Source: Streptomyces sp. NBC_01591
GTDB taxonomy: Bacteria; Actinomycetota; Actinomycetes; Streptomycetales; Streptomycetaceae
DNA length: 64,000 bases
Assembly (NCBI RefSeq): GCF_035918155.1
Contig: NZ_CP109327.1
Location: forward strand, 4,774,001-4,838,000
Direction of reading: 5' to 3'
Shown: one piece after another, positions 36,013 to 44,780 of the stretch
Layout: every line of letters starts with the position of its first letter
Position numbering within the stretch: position 1 is the first letter of the stretch
Program-made: the position numbers and the translations under genes
Notes under the pieces: model-generated
Seen by the model: the letters and a program-made list of their open reading frames with translations, nothing else
Databases searched by the model: none
Told to the model about the DNA's origin: nothing

Positions 36013-37248
36013 TCAGCGGAACGATCCGAAGCGCTCCGCGACAATCGGCAGCCGGTCCGCCGCCAGGGCGTGTGCGGCGGCTCGGGGGGTGCTGCCCTCG
36101 GTCTCGGCGCGGGCCAGTATCCGGTCGACGAGGACGCGCATCGACCGGCGGGTGTACGCGAACGCCTCGTCGGCGTCGGCACCGATGTCGCCGAACAGGG
36201 TCCACCACCACCAGGCGTTCGTGCCGGAGTTGACGACGACGTCCGGCAGCACGGTGATGCCGCGGGCGGCCAGCAGCGCCTCCGCTTCGGGCACCACCGG
36301 CATGTTGGCGGCCTCGACGATCCAACGGGCGGTGATGCCCGCCTGGTTGGCGGCGTCCACGGCGTACGAGACGGCGGCCGGCACCAGTACCTCGGCGTCG
36401 GCGGTCAGCCAGGCGTCGGCCGGCAGTTCGCGGTCCTCGGCGCGGAGTGCGGCGCGGTCCACCGCGCCGTGGCCGTCGCGGGCGGCGAGCAGTGCCTCGA
36501 CGTCCAGGCCGGCGGGGTTGGCGACGGTGCCCTTGAAGTCGGCGACTGCGACGACGCGCAGTCCGGCGCGGGCCAGGAAGCGGGCGGTGGCGCCGCCCAT
36601 GGTGCCGAAGCCCTGCACCGCGACCCGGGTGCCCCGGTGGGCGACGCCGGCCCGGTCCAGTGCGGTGAGCACCGATTCGGCGACGCCGCAGCCGCCCACC
36701 AGCTCGTCCAGGCCGATGCCGTCCACGTCGATGGCGAACGCGTCGGCGAGGCGCCGCCGGGCGGCCCCCTCGTCGTCGAGGAGCGGGTAGACCGCCTGGA
36801 TGGAGGAGACCAGGCCCGCCTCGGCGGCGGCCCGGTCGACGAGGTCCTGGGTGAGGCCGAGGTCCTCGCCGGTGGTCCAGAACTGCTCGATGTAGGGGCG
36901 TACGGCACGCAGGTAGCGGACGAGGACGCCGTAGGCGGCGGGGTCGCGCGGGTCGCAGTCGATGCCGCCCTTGGCGCCGCCCAACGGGATGTAGCGGCCC
37001 TGCGGGTTGTAGTGCAGCACCTCCTTCATCGTCATGCCGCGGGCCAGTCCGGCGACTTCCTCCAGCGTGCAGCCGGAGCGCATCCTCAGGCCGCCGCTGG
37101 AGACGCCGCGCACCAGGCGGTCGATGACCAGGTGCCCCTGGTGCCCGGTCTCCTGGTCGGTCCAGGTGAGGGAGATCAGGGGGGCGGTGGGGGTGACCGG
37201 CGCGGGCTGCGAGGTCGTGAGGGACGTGGTTGCGGGGGACGTGGTCAT
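36013..37248 (-). CDS. Glu/Leu/Phe/Val dehydrogenase
   Basis: 411 residues. It oxidatively deaminates an amino acid to a 2-oxo acid with NAD(P). The substrate Lys lies in GGAKGGIDCDPRDPAAYG (the K-G-G loop) after MTMKEVLHYNPQGRYIPL. The Rossmann domain starts with RVAVQGFGTMGGATARFLA, and NSGTNAWWWWTLFGDIG is near the end. The start overlaps the stop of the upstream TPP-enzyme gene by ATGA, so the two are coupled. A Trp-rich WWWW segment is unusual. Branched-chain or glutamate specificity is not decided. Confidence 0.88.
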   Translation of the reverse strand: MTTSPATTSLTTSQPAPVTPTAPLISLTWTDQETGHQGHLVIDRLVRGVSSGGLRMRSGCTLEEVAGLARGMTMKEVLHYNPQGRYIPLGGAKGGIDCDPRDPAAYGVLVRYLRAVRPYIEQFWTTGEDLGLTQDLVDRAAAEAGLVSSIQAVYPLLDDEGAARRRLADAFAIDVDGIGLDELVGGCGVAESVLTALDRAGVAHRGTRVAVQGFGTMGGATARFLARAGLRVVAVADFKGTVANPAGLDVEALLAARDGHGAVDRAALRAEDRELPADAWLTADAEVLVPAAVSYAVDAANQAGITARWIVEAANMPVVPEAEALLAARGITVLPDVVVNSGTNAWWWWTLFGDIGADADEAFAYTRRSMRVLVDRILARAETEGSTPRAAAHALAADRLPIVAERFGSFR

Positions 37249-38897
37249 CGGGATTGCTCCTCGGGGACGGTGATGAGGGTGGGGCCCGCGGTGTCCAGGG
37301 CCCGGCGCAGCGCCTCGGCGAGCGCCTCGGGCGAGTCGGCGCGTACGCCGTGGCCGCCGTAGGCGCGGGCCAGGGCGGGCAGGTCGACCGGTGGCAGGTC
37401 GACCGCGGTGGGGTGGTCGCCGCGGGACACCATTTCGTCGCGGATCTCGCCGTAGCCGCCGTTGTCGAAGACCACGACGGGCAGCGGGAGTCGCAGCTGT
37501 ACGGCGGTGGCCAGTTCCTGTACGGAGAACTGGAGGCCGCCGTCGCCGCTGAGTGCGACGACCGGCCGGGTGGGGTCGGCGGCCTTGGCGCCGATGGCGG
37601 CGGGCAGCGCGTAGCCGAGCGTGCCGAAGCCCGTCGGGTGCAGATAGCGGCCCTCGGGGGCGACGGGCAGGTGCGGGATCGCGCCGTAGTAGCAGCACTG
37701 GGCGCTGTCGGAGGTGAGCACCGTGTTCGCGGGGAGCACCGACCTGATGGCCGCGAGGTACGGCAGCAGGTGCGCGTCCTCGCTCCGTGTCTCGGCGTTT
37801 CGCTCGTTGCGGAGTGCTGCGACGGCCCGGTGCGCGTCGAGGTGCGCCTCAGCGGCGCCGGGGCGGGCGGCGAGGAGCGAGCGCAGGGTGTGGCGGGCGT
37901 CGCCGACCAGGGGGATGTCGGCGGGCGGCCCCGCGTACATCTGCGCCGGATCGATGTCGGCCCGGACCAGGGTGCCGCCGAGCGTGGGCAGGGGCTCCCA
38001 CAGGTCGGACTCGGCGAGCTCCGTGCCGACGGCGAGCACCACGTCGCGCTCCGCCAGCCAGTGCCGGACGGCCCGGCTGTGCAGGGAGACGCCGAGCGAC
38101 AGCGGGTGGGTCTCCGCGACGATCCCCTTGCCGTTGGCGGAGGTCACCACGGGGGCGCCCAGCTCCACGGCCAGCCGCAGGCACTCGGCGGCGGCTCCGC
38201 GCGCTCCGCCGCCGAGCACGATCGCGGGCCGGGCGGCCGAGCGCAGCGCCTCGGCGGCGGCCGAGAGCGCGTCCGGGTCCGCCGTCGTGAGGGAGAGCGG
38301 CGGGGCGGTCCGTGCCGGCCCGGCCGGTTCCACGGCGGTGAGCAGGTCCAGTGGTACCTCGATGTGGACGGGCCGGGGGCGCCGCGTACGGAAGAGGGTG
38401 AAGGCGCGGGCGACGGCGACGCCGATCTCCTCGACCGAGGACACCCGGTGGCTGATGGCCGCGACGCCCCGCAGCGCTTCGGTCTGGCTGCGCATCTCGT
38501 GCAGCAGTCCGGTCGACTGCCGGGGGTGGCGCAGCGGCATGCCGGGTGAGACGACGAGGAGCGGGACGCTGTCGGAGTACGCCTGGCCGACGGCGGCCGC
38601 GATGTTCAGCAGGGCCGGTCCGGTGGTGGTGATCGCCACGCCGGGTCGGCCGCTGACCCGGGCGTAGGCGTCGGCGGCGTAGCCCGCGCCCTGTTCGTGG
38701 CGGGGGTTGATGTGGTCGATCCGGTGGGCGGCCAGGTGCCGGTAGATCTCCAGGTTGTGGGTGCCGGGGATGCCGAATGCCTGGGTCACGCCGTGTGCGG
38801 CGAGTGCCCGGACCAGGGCTTCCCCGCCGGTGAGGCTGTCCCGCGGGGGGCGGGTGTGGGTGGTCGGGGGCGGTTCCGGCATGGCGTCTCCAGGCAC
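37245..38897 (-). CDS. Thiamine-diphosphate enzyme, acetolactate synthase-like
   Basis: 550 residues with the three domains of the family. The PYR domain has the activating Glu in NPRHEQGAGYAADAYARVSG and GPALLNIAAAVGQAYSDSVP. The central FAD/DHS-like domain has PAIVLGGGARGAAAECLRLA. The TPP-binding domain has VVALSGDGGLQFSVQELATA. It may be a decarboxylase of 2-oxo acids made by the coupled dehydrogenase. The GTG at 38897 has AGGAG eight bases upstream; an ATG at 38882 with GGAG is also possible. Two palindromes lie in its promoter region. Confidence 0.8.
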   Translation of the reverse strand: MPGDAMPEPPPTTHTRPPRDSLTGGEALVRALAAHGVTQAFGIPGTHNLEIYRHLAAHRIDHINPRHEQGAGYAADAYARVSGRPGVAITTTGPALLNIAAAVGQAYSDSVPLLVVSPGMPLRHPRQSTGLLHEMRSQTEALRGVAAISHRVSSVEEIGVAVARAFTLFRTRRPRPVHIEVPLDLLTAVEPAGPARTAPPLSLTTADPDALSAAAEALRSAARPAIVLGGGARGAAAECLRLAVELGAPVVTSANGKGIVAETHPLSLGVSLHSRAVRHWLAERDVVLAVGTELAESDLWEPLPTLGGTLVRADIDPAQMYAGPPADIPLVGDARHTLRSLLAARPGAAEAHLDAHRAVAALRNERNAETRSEDAHLLPYLAAIRSVLPANTVLTSDSAQCCYYGAIPHLPVAPEGRYLHPTGFGTLGYALPAAIGAKAADPTRPVVALSGDGGLQFSVQELATAVQLRLPLPVVVFDNGGYGEIRDEMVSRGDHPTAVDLPPVDLPALARAYGGHGVRADSPEALAEALRRALDTAGPTLITVPEEQSR

Positions 38898-38910
38898 TGC
38901 ACAGGCTCCT

Positions 38911-38930
38911 TACTGAATGAGTAGTCAGTA
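38911..38930. promoter_or_regulatory. TetR-like operator, TACTGA-N8-TCAGTA
   Basis: TACTGAATGA-GTAGTCAGTA is an imperfect 20-bp palindrome with perfect six-base outer arms, 14 bases upstream of the GTG of the TPP-enzyme gene. The GAATGAGTAGTCA core looks like sites of TetR-family repressors. No TetR gene is in the neighbourhood. Confidence 0.5.
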
Positions 38931-38967
38931 TTTGGAGTGTGGATCGCCCGTGTCAATGTGTGCGGGT

Positions 38968-38985
38968 ACTGAACAATTGTTCAGT
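38968..38985. promoter_or_regulatory. Perfect 18-bp palindrome upstream of the TPP enzyme-dehydrogenase operon
   Basis: ACTGAACAATTGTTCAGT is its own reverse complement. It shares ACTGA/TCAGT ends with the site at 38911-38930, centre-to-centre about 56 bases apart, so one dimeric repressor may bind both sites. AT-rich in a GC-rich setting. Confidence 0.6.
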
Positions 38986-39011
38986 TGCCCGGGTGGAGTC
39001 CGCCCAGGTCG

Positions 39012-39043
39012 GAGGCCGGTGCCCCAGCGGGGGCACCGGCCTC
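39012..39043 (-). terminator. Terminator of the FAD oxidoreductase gene
   Basis: GAGGCCGGTGCCCC and GGGGCACCGGCCTC pair over a four-base loop, 21 bases behind the stop codon at 39065. Confidence 0.8.
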
Positions 39044-39064
39044 GTCACGTCTGGTGCCGGTGGC

Positions 39065-40474
39065 TCAGTGCCGCCCCGCGAGTCGGTCCGCGGCCTTCGC
39101 CACCGGGTCCGTGCCGGCCCGCGGCGAGGTGAGTTCGCGGCGGTCGGCGGCGCGGTAGGCGGCGTACATGCCGTGGACGCCGAGCCAGCGGAAGGGTTCC
39201 GGCTCCCAGCGGCGGACCTTGTGGCCGACCCAGGGGAGGGTGGTCAGATCGGTGGGGCCCGACTGGCCGGAGTCCTGCTGGATCAGGTCGCGCAGGGTGC
39301 GGGCGGCGAGATTGGTGGTGGCGACGCCGGAGCCGACGTAGCCGCCCGCCCAGCCGAGCCCGGTGGAGCGGTCGAGGGTGACCGTGGCGCACCAGTCGCG
39401 GGGGACGCCGAGGACGCCGGACCAGGCGTGGTCGATCCGGACGCCCGCGGTGCTGGGGAAGAGGCGGACGAGGATGTCGCGGAGGGCCTCGACGGTGGCG
39501 GGCTGGGTGCGGGCTGTGTCGTTGAAGTGCGCGGCACCCGAGCCGAAGCGGTACGGGACGCCGCGGCCGCCGAGCGCGATGCGGTCGTCGGCGGTGCGCT
39601 GGGCGTACATGTAGGCGTGGGCCATGTCGCCGAGGGTCTCGCGGCCGTCCCAGCCGATGGTGTCCCAGACCGACCGGGGGAGCGGCTCGGTGGCGATCAT
39701 CGAGGAGTTCATGGGGAGCCAGGTGCGCCGCTGGCCCTTGAGGTTCGCGGTGAAGCCCTCGGTGCAGCGCAGGATGTACGGGGCGCGGACGGTGCCGTAC
39801 GGGGTGTGCGCGTGCTTGGGCTTGATCTCGGTGACCGGCGTCGACTCGTGGATGGTGACGCCGAGCGCCTCCACGGTCGCGGCGAGGCCCTGGACGAGTT
39901 TGACCGGGTGCAGCCGGGCGCCGTGCGGGGTCCAGGAGGAGCCGACGGCTCCGGTGACGTTGACGCGTTCGCAGGTCTCGCGGGCGCCGCGCAGGACGCG
40001 GTCCGTCTCGCCGAAGGCGATCGCGACGGAGTGGAAGTCCTTGAGCCTGGCCAGCTGCGCGGGCGTGTAGGCGACTTCGAGGACGCCGCCCTGGTGGATG
40101 TCGGCGTCGATGTTCTCCTCGGCGGCCACGCGTACGACCTCGTCGACCGTCTCGTTCATCGCTTGCTGGAGCCGGACGGCGGCTTCGTGGCCGTGGAGTT
40201 TCGCGTAGCGGTCGCGGCCCGCGATGCCGTTGTAGAGCCAGCCGCCGTTGCGCCCGGAGGCGCCGTAGCCGCAGAACTTGGCTTCGAGGACGGTGATGTT
40301 GAGGAAGGGGACGGCCTTCTTGAGGTAGTAGGCGGTCCACAGCCCGGTGTATCCGCCGCCGACGATGCAGATGTCGGCGGTGGCGTCGCCGGGCAGGGGC
40401 TCCCGGGCGAGGGGGGTGCCTTGGTCCGCGTACCAGAACGATATGCCGCCGTTGACGGTGCTGACGGTGCTCAT
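39065..40474 (-). CDS. FAD-dependent oxidoreductase, gamma-glutamylputrescine oxidase-like
   Basis: 469 residues of the DAO/PuuB type. The FAD motif CIVGGGYTGLWTAYYLKKA is at residues 35-53, followed by GYGASGRNGGWLYNGIAGRD, typical of PuuB-like amine oxidases. Later features are GVTIHESTPVTEIKPKHA and the C-terminal GLGWAGGYVGSGVATTNLAA. PuuB oxidises gamma-glutamyl-putrescine in polyamine catabolism. A nearby SSAT-like acetyltransferase and amino acid dehydrogenase support a nitrogen catabolic role. No gamma-glutamylputrescine synthetase is in view. Confidence 0.75.
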   Translation of the reverse strand: MSTVSTVNGGISFWYADQGTPLAREPLPGDATADICIVGGGYTGLWTAYYLKKAVPFLNITVLEAKFCGYGASGRNGGWLYNGIAGRDRYAKLHGHEAAVRLQQAMNETVDEVVRVAAEENIDADIHQGGVLEVAYTPAQLARLKDFHSVAIAFGETDRVLRGARETCERVNVTGAVGSSWTPHGARLHPVKLVQGLAATVEALGVTIHESTPVTEIKPKHAHTPYGTVRAPYILRCTEGFTANLKGQRRTWLPMNSSMIATEPLPRSVWDTIGWDGRETLGDMAHAYMYAQRTADDRIALGGRGVPYRFGSGAAHFNDTARTQPATVEALRDILVRLFPSTAGVRIDHAWSGVLGVPRDWCATVTLDRSTGLGWAGGYVGSGVATTNLAARTLRDLIQQDSGQSGPTDLTTLPWVGHKVRRWEPEPFRWLGVHGMYAAYRAADRRELTSPRAGTDPVAKAADRLAGRH

Positions 40475-40538
40475 GTTGCCCCTGCTTTGTCCGGTGTGAA
40501 GCCCTGTCGTGAAGCCCTGTTGCCTCTCGGGCGGGACG

Positions 40539-41213
40539 TTACTGCGCGACAGCCGCTTTCGTCCCCTGCCGGGAACGGGTCAGTGGGTGACAGGCGAGGC
40601 CGATGAGCACGGCGGTGAAGTGGCCGAGGTCGGTGAAGCTGCGGCCGGTGATGAGGGGGACGCCGTAGACGACGAGGACGGCGAAGAGGTACACGTACCG
40701 CCAGGGCGGCGGGATGCGGTACGTGAGGACGGCGACGACCCCCGCGAGCGCGTAACTGACGCCGACATCCAGGGTGTTGGCGGCCGACGAAGGTACGTGT
40801 CCGTGCCGGATCGCCCAGGCCAGGACGCCTTCGCTGACGAGGGAGGCGAGGACGTGTGCCAGGAGGGCGACGGTGAGCCAGCGCAGGGTGCCGAGCCAGC
40901 GTTCGGCGGGGGCGTGGAAGACGGTGTACAGGAAGGCGTAGGGGATCCAGTGGCCGCCGTCGATCCAGAAGGCGCTGGCGAACAGGACGCGCACCGGGTC
41001 CTGGGTGAGTTCGTGGATGTTGGTCGAGCGCTGGCGCAGGAAGTCCTCTTCGAACTCCGGTGACATCTGGTGGACGATCACCGTGGTGACGAAGAGCGCG
41101 GCCAGCCAGATGTAGGTGCCGGGTGCGCTGCGGATCCATGAGCCGGCGCTGCGGAGCCACACGCCGGCGGTGGTGCGCTGCCGGGCGGGCGGTGCGGGGC
41201 TGCTCGGAGTCAT
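40539..41213 (-). CDS. Rhomboid-like membrane protein
   Basis: 224 residues with about six membrane segments: TYIWLAALFVTTVIVHQM, WIPYAFLYTVFHAPAERWLG (matching the family's L1 loop), WLTVALLAHVLASLVSEGV, VGVSYALAGVVAVLTYRI, YVYLFAVLVVYGVPLITG, and DLGHFTAVLIGLACHPL. The Ser-containing segment reads GVSYALAG in place of GASG, and the TM6 His is kept in LGHFTA. The catalytic pair may survive, but the oxyanion Gly after Ser is replaced by Tyr. It is annotated commonly as rhomboid-like. Divergent from the APH remnant. Confidence 0.7.
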   Translation of the reverse strand: MTPSSPAPPARQRTTAGVWLRSAGSWIRSAPGTYIWLAALFVTTVIVHQMSPEFEEDFLRQRSTNIHELTQDPVRVLFASAFWIDGGHWIPYAFLYTVFHAPAERWLGTLRWLTVALLAHVLASLVSEGVLAWAIRHGHVPSSAANTLDVGVSYALAGVVAVLTYRIPPPWRYVYLFAVLVVYGVPLITGRSFTDLGHFTAVLIGLACHPLTRSRQGTKAAVAQ

Positions 41214-41246
41214 AACCGATTGACGCACGGCCCTACGATCGTCGGC

Positions 41247-41567
41247 GTGATCGACATTCCGGACGGCCTGATCGCCACCCAGTCCAAGTACAACGGCGCC
41301 GCCGGGCGGGCATTCCTGGCGGCGCTGCCGGGGCGGGCCGCCGGGTTCCTGGAGCGGTGGGGGCTGCGGCGGGACGGCGAGGCGTTCCACGGGATGTGCG
41401 CGCTGGTGCTTCCGGTGGTGCGGGTGCTGGACCTGGACCGGGAACGGGCGCTGGCCTGGACGCTGGGGCGGCTGCTGCAGAACGCGCTGTGGGACGTGGC
41501 GGACGGCCGGCGGCGGCTGGAACCGAACCAGGCGGAGATCGCCCGGCAGTTGCTGGGGCGGGGCTGA
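41247..41567 (+). pseudogene. APH(6)-type phosphotransferase with its core deleted
   Basis: 106 codons, open. The first 52 (IDIPDGLIATQSKYNGAAGR, then AFLAALPGRAAGFLERWGLR, then GMCALVLPVV) match the N-terminus of the aminoglycoside/hydroxyurea phosphotransferase family. The last 45 (LDLDRERALAWTLGRLLQNA, LWDVADGRRRLEPNQAEIAR) match its C-terminus. The middle 170-200 residues with the ATP site and the catalytic H-G-D motif are missing. The joint near 41410-41425 keeps the frame. It can hardly be an active kinase; a deletion is the simplest explanation. GTG start at 41247. Confidence 0.65.
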
Positions 41568-41627
41568 CCGGGGCGGCGCGAGGGGGGTGGAACGAGGGGG
41601 AGACGTGCCCTTGCTTACGCTGCCCCC

Positions 41628-42104
41628 ATGATTCGTACCGCTGTCCCCGCCGATGTCCCCGCCATCCACGCCATGGTCCGTGAGCTGGCCGATTACGAGA
41701 AGGCCCTGCACGAGGCGAACGCCACCGAGGAGCAGCTGCACGAGGCGCTGTTCGGCGAGCGGCCCGCCGCGTACGCGCACATCGCCGAGTCGGACGACGG
41801 CGAGGTGGTCGGCTTCGCGCTGTGGTTCCTGAACTTCTCCACCTGGCGCGGGGTGCACGGCATCTACCTGGAGGACCTGTACGTACGCCCGGAGCGGCGC
41901 GGCGGCGGGCACGGGAAGGCGCTGCTGACGGAGCTGGCGCGGATCTGTGTGGAGCGCGGCTACGAGCGTCTGGAGTGGTCGGTGCTGGACTGGAACGCCC
42001 CGTCCATCGCGTTCTACGAGTCGCTGGGCGCGCGGCCTCAGGACGAGTGGACGGTGTACCGGCTGACGGACGGGGCGTTGGCGGAGCTCGTCGGGGAGCG
42101 GTAG
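41628..42104 (+). CDS. GNAT acetyltransferase, diamine (SSAT)-like
   Basis: 158 residues. GNAT motif A is LEDLYVRPERRGGGHGKALL (acetyl-CoA binding R-G-x-G-x-G/K) and motif B lies in WSVLDWNAPSIAFYESLGAR with the general-acid Tyr. The N-terminal ELADYEKALHEANATEEQLH and WFLNFSTWRGVHGIYLEDLY are typical of spermidine/spermine or diamine N-acetyltransferases. Close to a PuuB-like oxidase, which strengthens the polyamine reading. Confidence 0.8.
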   Translation: MIRTAVPADVPAIHAMVRELADYEKALHEANATEEQLHEALFGERPAAYAHIAESDDGEVVGFALWFLNFSTWRGVHGIYLEDLYVRPERRGGGHGKALLTELARICVERGYERLEWSVLDWNAPSIAFYESLGARPQDEWTVYRLTDGALAELVGER

Positions 42105-42213
42105 GCGGAGAGAGATGGCCGGACGGCGGTAGGGGGCAGCGGTAGGCGGGCAGTGGTGGCCGGACAGCGATACGGCGGGCAGCGGGTCTTTCGCGGCCCG
42201 CCTACCGGCGGTC

Positions 42214-43419
42214 TCAAGTCCGCTTGAGGCCAAGCCCCTTCGCCGTTGTGCGGCCGCTCCGGGGCTCCGACGCCCTGAGGGCGAGCACGGCCGCCTCCAG
42301 CCCGCTGTTGAACGACACCTCGCTGAGCAGTCCGGGCGCCGCGACCTGGTCGCCCGCGAGGAACACGCCGTTGCCGCGGTCGATCGCGGGCCGGTCGCGC
42401 CATGTGGTGCCCGGCCGGTCGACCGCGCCGGTGCGGCCCGAGGAGACGGCCTCCCGTCGCCATTCGACGCGCTCGCGCCAGCCCGGGTGGCCGAGGTCGA
42501 GCAGCTCCTCGGCGCGGGCGATGCCGACGGTCCTGGGCTCGCCGGGGGCGAGCGGGAACTGCCCCTGGACGAGCTGCTGCCCGGCGGGTGCGAGGGTGCG
42601 GTCCTGGGCGCTGAAGCGCTCGATCCAGCCGGGGGCATCGAGGTCGGAGACGGCGAAGGCGTCGCCGCGCCGGGTGCGCAGGGCCAGGTCGATCAGGGCG
42701 GTCCGGCCGCTGTCCCAGGTCAGCGACGGGTCGCGGAGCAGGGTACGGGCCGCGTCGAGAGAGGTGGCGACGACCACCGGGCCCTGCCGGGTCAGGGCGT
42801 CGAGCGCGTCGGCGTCCACGCGGGACGCCGTCTCGATCCGGACGCCGAGATTCCAGGCGCGGGCCGCCATCCGGTCGATGACCTGGTCCCAGCCGCCGAC
42901 GGGGTAGCGGGCCTCGGGCGGCAGTGCGGCGGCGCGGCGCAGCCGTTCCTGGACGAACGCGGCGGAGAGCGCGCCGGGGTCGTGGTGGTAGAGCGCCACG
43001 GCGGCGTAGTGCGCGGCCGCGTGGGCGGCTGCCTCGCCCGCCTGCTCGGTGGCCCAGGTGCGGAAGTCGGTGTCGACGGGGGCGTGTTCGGCGCGGCGGC
43101 GGCCGAGGCGGACGAGGGCGAGGGGCGGGGTGCGGCGCAGGGTGCCGCCGAGGCGGAAGCGGAGCCGGGTGCCTTCGAGGAGCGGCACGGTGGCGACCGG
43201 GCCCAGCAGCTTGCGCCGGTCGAGCCAGGCCCAGTGGGGTCCGCGGCGGTAGAGGGCGTGGGGTCCTTCGTTGGTGCGGTACGGGCCCTCGGCGGTCCTG
43301 GCCCGTCCGCCGAGGGTGTGGTGGGCTTCGTGGAGGGTCACCAGGGCGCCGGACTCGGCGGCGGTGATCGCCGCGGTGAACCCGGCGAGGCCGCCGCCGA
43401 TGATGTGGATGCGCTGCAT
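42214..43419 (-). CDS. FAD/NAD(P)-binding amine oxidase/phytoene desaturase-like protein
   Basis: 401 residues. The dinucleotide motif IHIIGGGLAGFTAAITAAES is at residues 4-23, then LHEAHHTLGGRARTAEGPYR with the second FAD motif. The C-terminal FAD contact reads GNGVFLAGDQVAAPGLLSEV. Fits the NAD(P)/FAD-dependent phytoene desaturase-like group; no carotenoid genes are near, so the substrate is unknown. An in-frame extension of 49 codons upstream exists but is not conserved-looking. Confidence 0.75.
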   Translation of the reverse strand: MQRIHIIGGGLAGFTAAITAAESGALVTLHEAHHTLGGRARTAEGPYRTNEGPHALYRRGPHWAWLDRRKLLGPVATVPLLEGTRLRFRLGGTLRRTPPLALVRLGRRRAEHAPVDTDFRTWATEQAGEAAAHAAAHYAAVALYHHDPGALSAAFVQERLRRAAALPPEARYPVGGWDQVIDRMAARAWNLGVRIETASRVDADALDALTRQGPVVVATSLDAARTLLRDPSLTWDSGRTALIDLALRTRRGDAFAVSDLDAPGWIERFSAQDRTLAPAGQQLVQGQFPLAPGEPRTVGIARAEELLDLGHPGWRERVEWRREAVSSGRTGAVDRPGTTWRDRPAIDRGNGVFLAGDQVAAPGLLSEVSFNSGLEAAVLALRASEPRSGRTTAKGLGLKRT

Positions 43420-43531
43420 GGTCCCGGTCTCCTTCGCTGACGGGCGCTGTTGTGTACGGGACGGTTCGCGGGGCCCCGTCCGTGACATCGGCGAGCGGGT
43501 GTTGTCAGTGGCATGGGTCACGATGGAGGGC

Positions 43532-44212
43532 ATGGCACGCAGCAACAGCAGGAAGACGGACACCATCGCGACGGCGCGACGGCCGGAGGTGCGGCTCCCA
43601 CCACTCGTTCCGTACGACGGCGAAGGCCTGGAGCCGGACGGGGACTACGACGGAGTGCGGTTCGAGGGGACGGATCTGGCGGACGAGTCGGGTCCGGGAG
43701 CCCGGTTCATGGACTGCGCGCTGGACGGCTGCGCGCTGGACCGCACGGAGCTGGTCAGGGCCCGCTTCATCGACTCGGTGCTGACGGGCGTACGGGGGGT
43801 GGGCACCGATCTCGCGGGGGCCTCGCTGCGTGACGTGGAGGTGGTGGACGCCCGGCTGGGCGGGGTGCAGCTGCACGGCGGGGTGCTGGAGCGGGTGCTG
43901 GTGCGCGGCGGGAAGATCGACTATCTGAATCTGCGGAAGGCGCGGCTCAAGGACGTGGTGTTCGAGGGCTGTGTGCTGTCCGAGCCGGATTTCGGGGACG
44001 CGCAGCTGGTGCGGGTGGAGTTCCGCGACTGTGTGCTGAAGCGGGCCGACTTCAGCTCCGTACGGATGGAGTCGGTGGACCTGCGCACGGTCGCGGAGCT
44101 GGACATCGCGCGTGGGGTGGAGCGGCTGGCGGGTGCGGTGATCAGCCCGGCGCAGCTGATGGAGCTGGCGCCGGCGTTCGCGGCGCAGATCGGGGTGCGC
44201 GTGGAGGCGTAG
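43532..44212 (+). CDS. Pentapeptide-repeat-like protein
   Basis: 226 residues. From about residue 40 to 195 the sequence follows the A(D/N)LXX spacing loosely: YDGVRFEGTDLADESG, ARFMDCALDGCALDRTELVR, ARFIDSVLTGVRGVGTDLAG, ADFSSVRMESVDLRTVAELD. This forms a right-handed quadrilateral beta-helix. Family members include DNA mimics, but most have unknown roles. The tail ISPAQLMELAPAFAAQIGVR is helical. An ATG three codons upstream (43523) is an alternative start. The start is divergent from the FAD protein. Confidence 0.75.
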   Translation: MARSNSRKTDTIATARRPEVRLPPLVPYDGEGLEPDGDYDGVRFEGTDLADESGPGARFMDCALDGCALDRTELVRARFIDSVLTGVRGVGTDLAGASLRDVEVVDARLGGVQLHGGVLERVLVRGGKIDYLNLRKARLKDVVFEGCVLSEPDFGDAQLVRVEFRDCVLKRADFSSVRMESVDLRTVAELDIARGVERLAGAVISPAQLMELAPAFAAQIGVRVEA

Positions 44213-44237
44213 GACGTGTCCGCGGCCCGGACCGGGT

Positions 44238-44735
44238 TCAGATACGGGGGAAGCGGGCCTGGAGGTCCCAGATCACGGGGTTGTCGGCGAGACCTTCGTG
44301 CATGTCGGAGAGGTCGGCGATCAGATCGTGCAGGAAGTCGCGGGCCTCGCGGCGCAGCAACGAGTGGCTGAAGGTGAGCGGGGGCTCCTCGCCGGGCATC
44401 CAGTCGGCCTCGACGTCGACCCAGCCGAAGCGGCGCTCGAAGAGCATCCGGTCGGACGATTCGGTGAAGTCCAGCTCGGCGAACTGCTGCCGGTGCGAGC
44501 GGTTGCCGCGTGGGTCCTGGTCGATCTGCTCGACGATGTCGCACAGCGCCCACGCGAAGTCGAGCACCGGCACCCATCCCCAGGCCGTGGATACTTCGCG
44601 GTCCTCCTTGGTGTCCGCGAGGTAGACGTCCCCGGAGAACAGATCGTGCCGCAGGGCGTGGACGTCCGCGCGGCGGTAGTCGGTCTGCGGGGGATCGGGG
44701 AAGCGTCGGGAGAGGGAGTAGCCGATGTCGAGCAC
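44238..44735 (-). CDS. Conserved hypothetical protein (165 aa)
   Basis: I do not recognise the family. The protein is acidic and soluble: DYRRADVHALRHDLFSGDVY, then AWGWVPVLDFAWALCDIVEQ, FTESSDRMLFERRFGWVDVE, and a helical end LRREARDFLHDLIADLSDMH. Actinobacterial in character, with no signal peptide. It converges with the pentapeptide gene and lies 45 bases upstream of the end of senR on the opposite end, reading the same way. Confidence 0.65.
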   Translation of the reverse strand: MLDIGYSLSRRFPDPPQTDYRRADVHALRHDLFSGDVYLADTKEDREVSTAWGWVPVLDFAWALCDIVEQIDQDPRGNRSHRQQFAELDFTESSDRMLFERRFGWVDVEADWMPGEEPPLTFSHSLLRREARDFLHDLIADLSDMHEGLADNPVIWDLQARFPRI

Positions 44736-44780
44736 ACTTCGATGGTGTCATGCCCGAAGGGGCGTCGACGCCGAGAGGCC

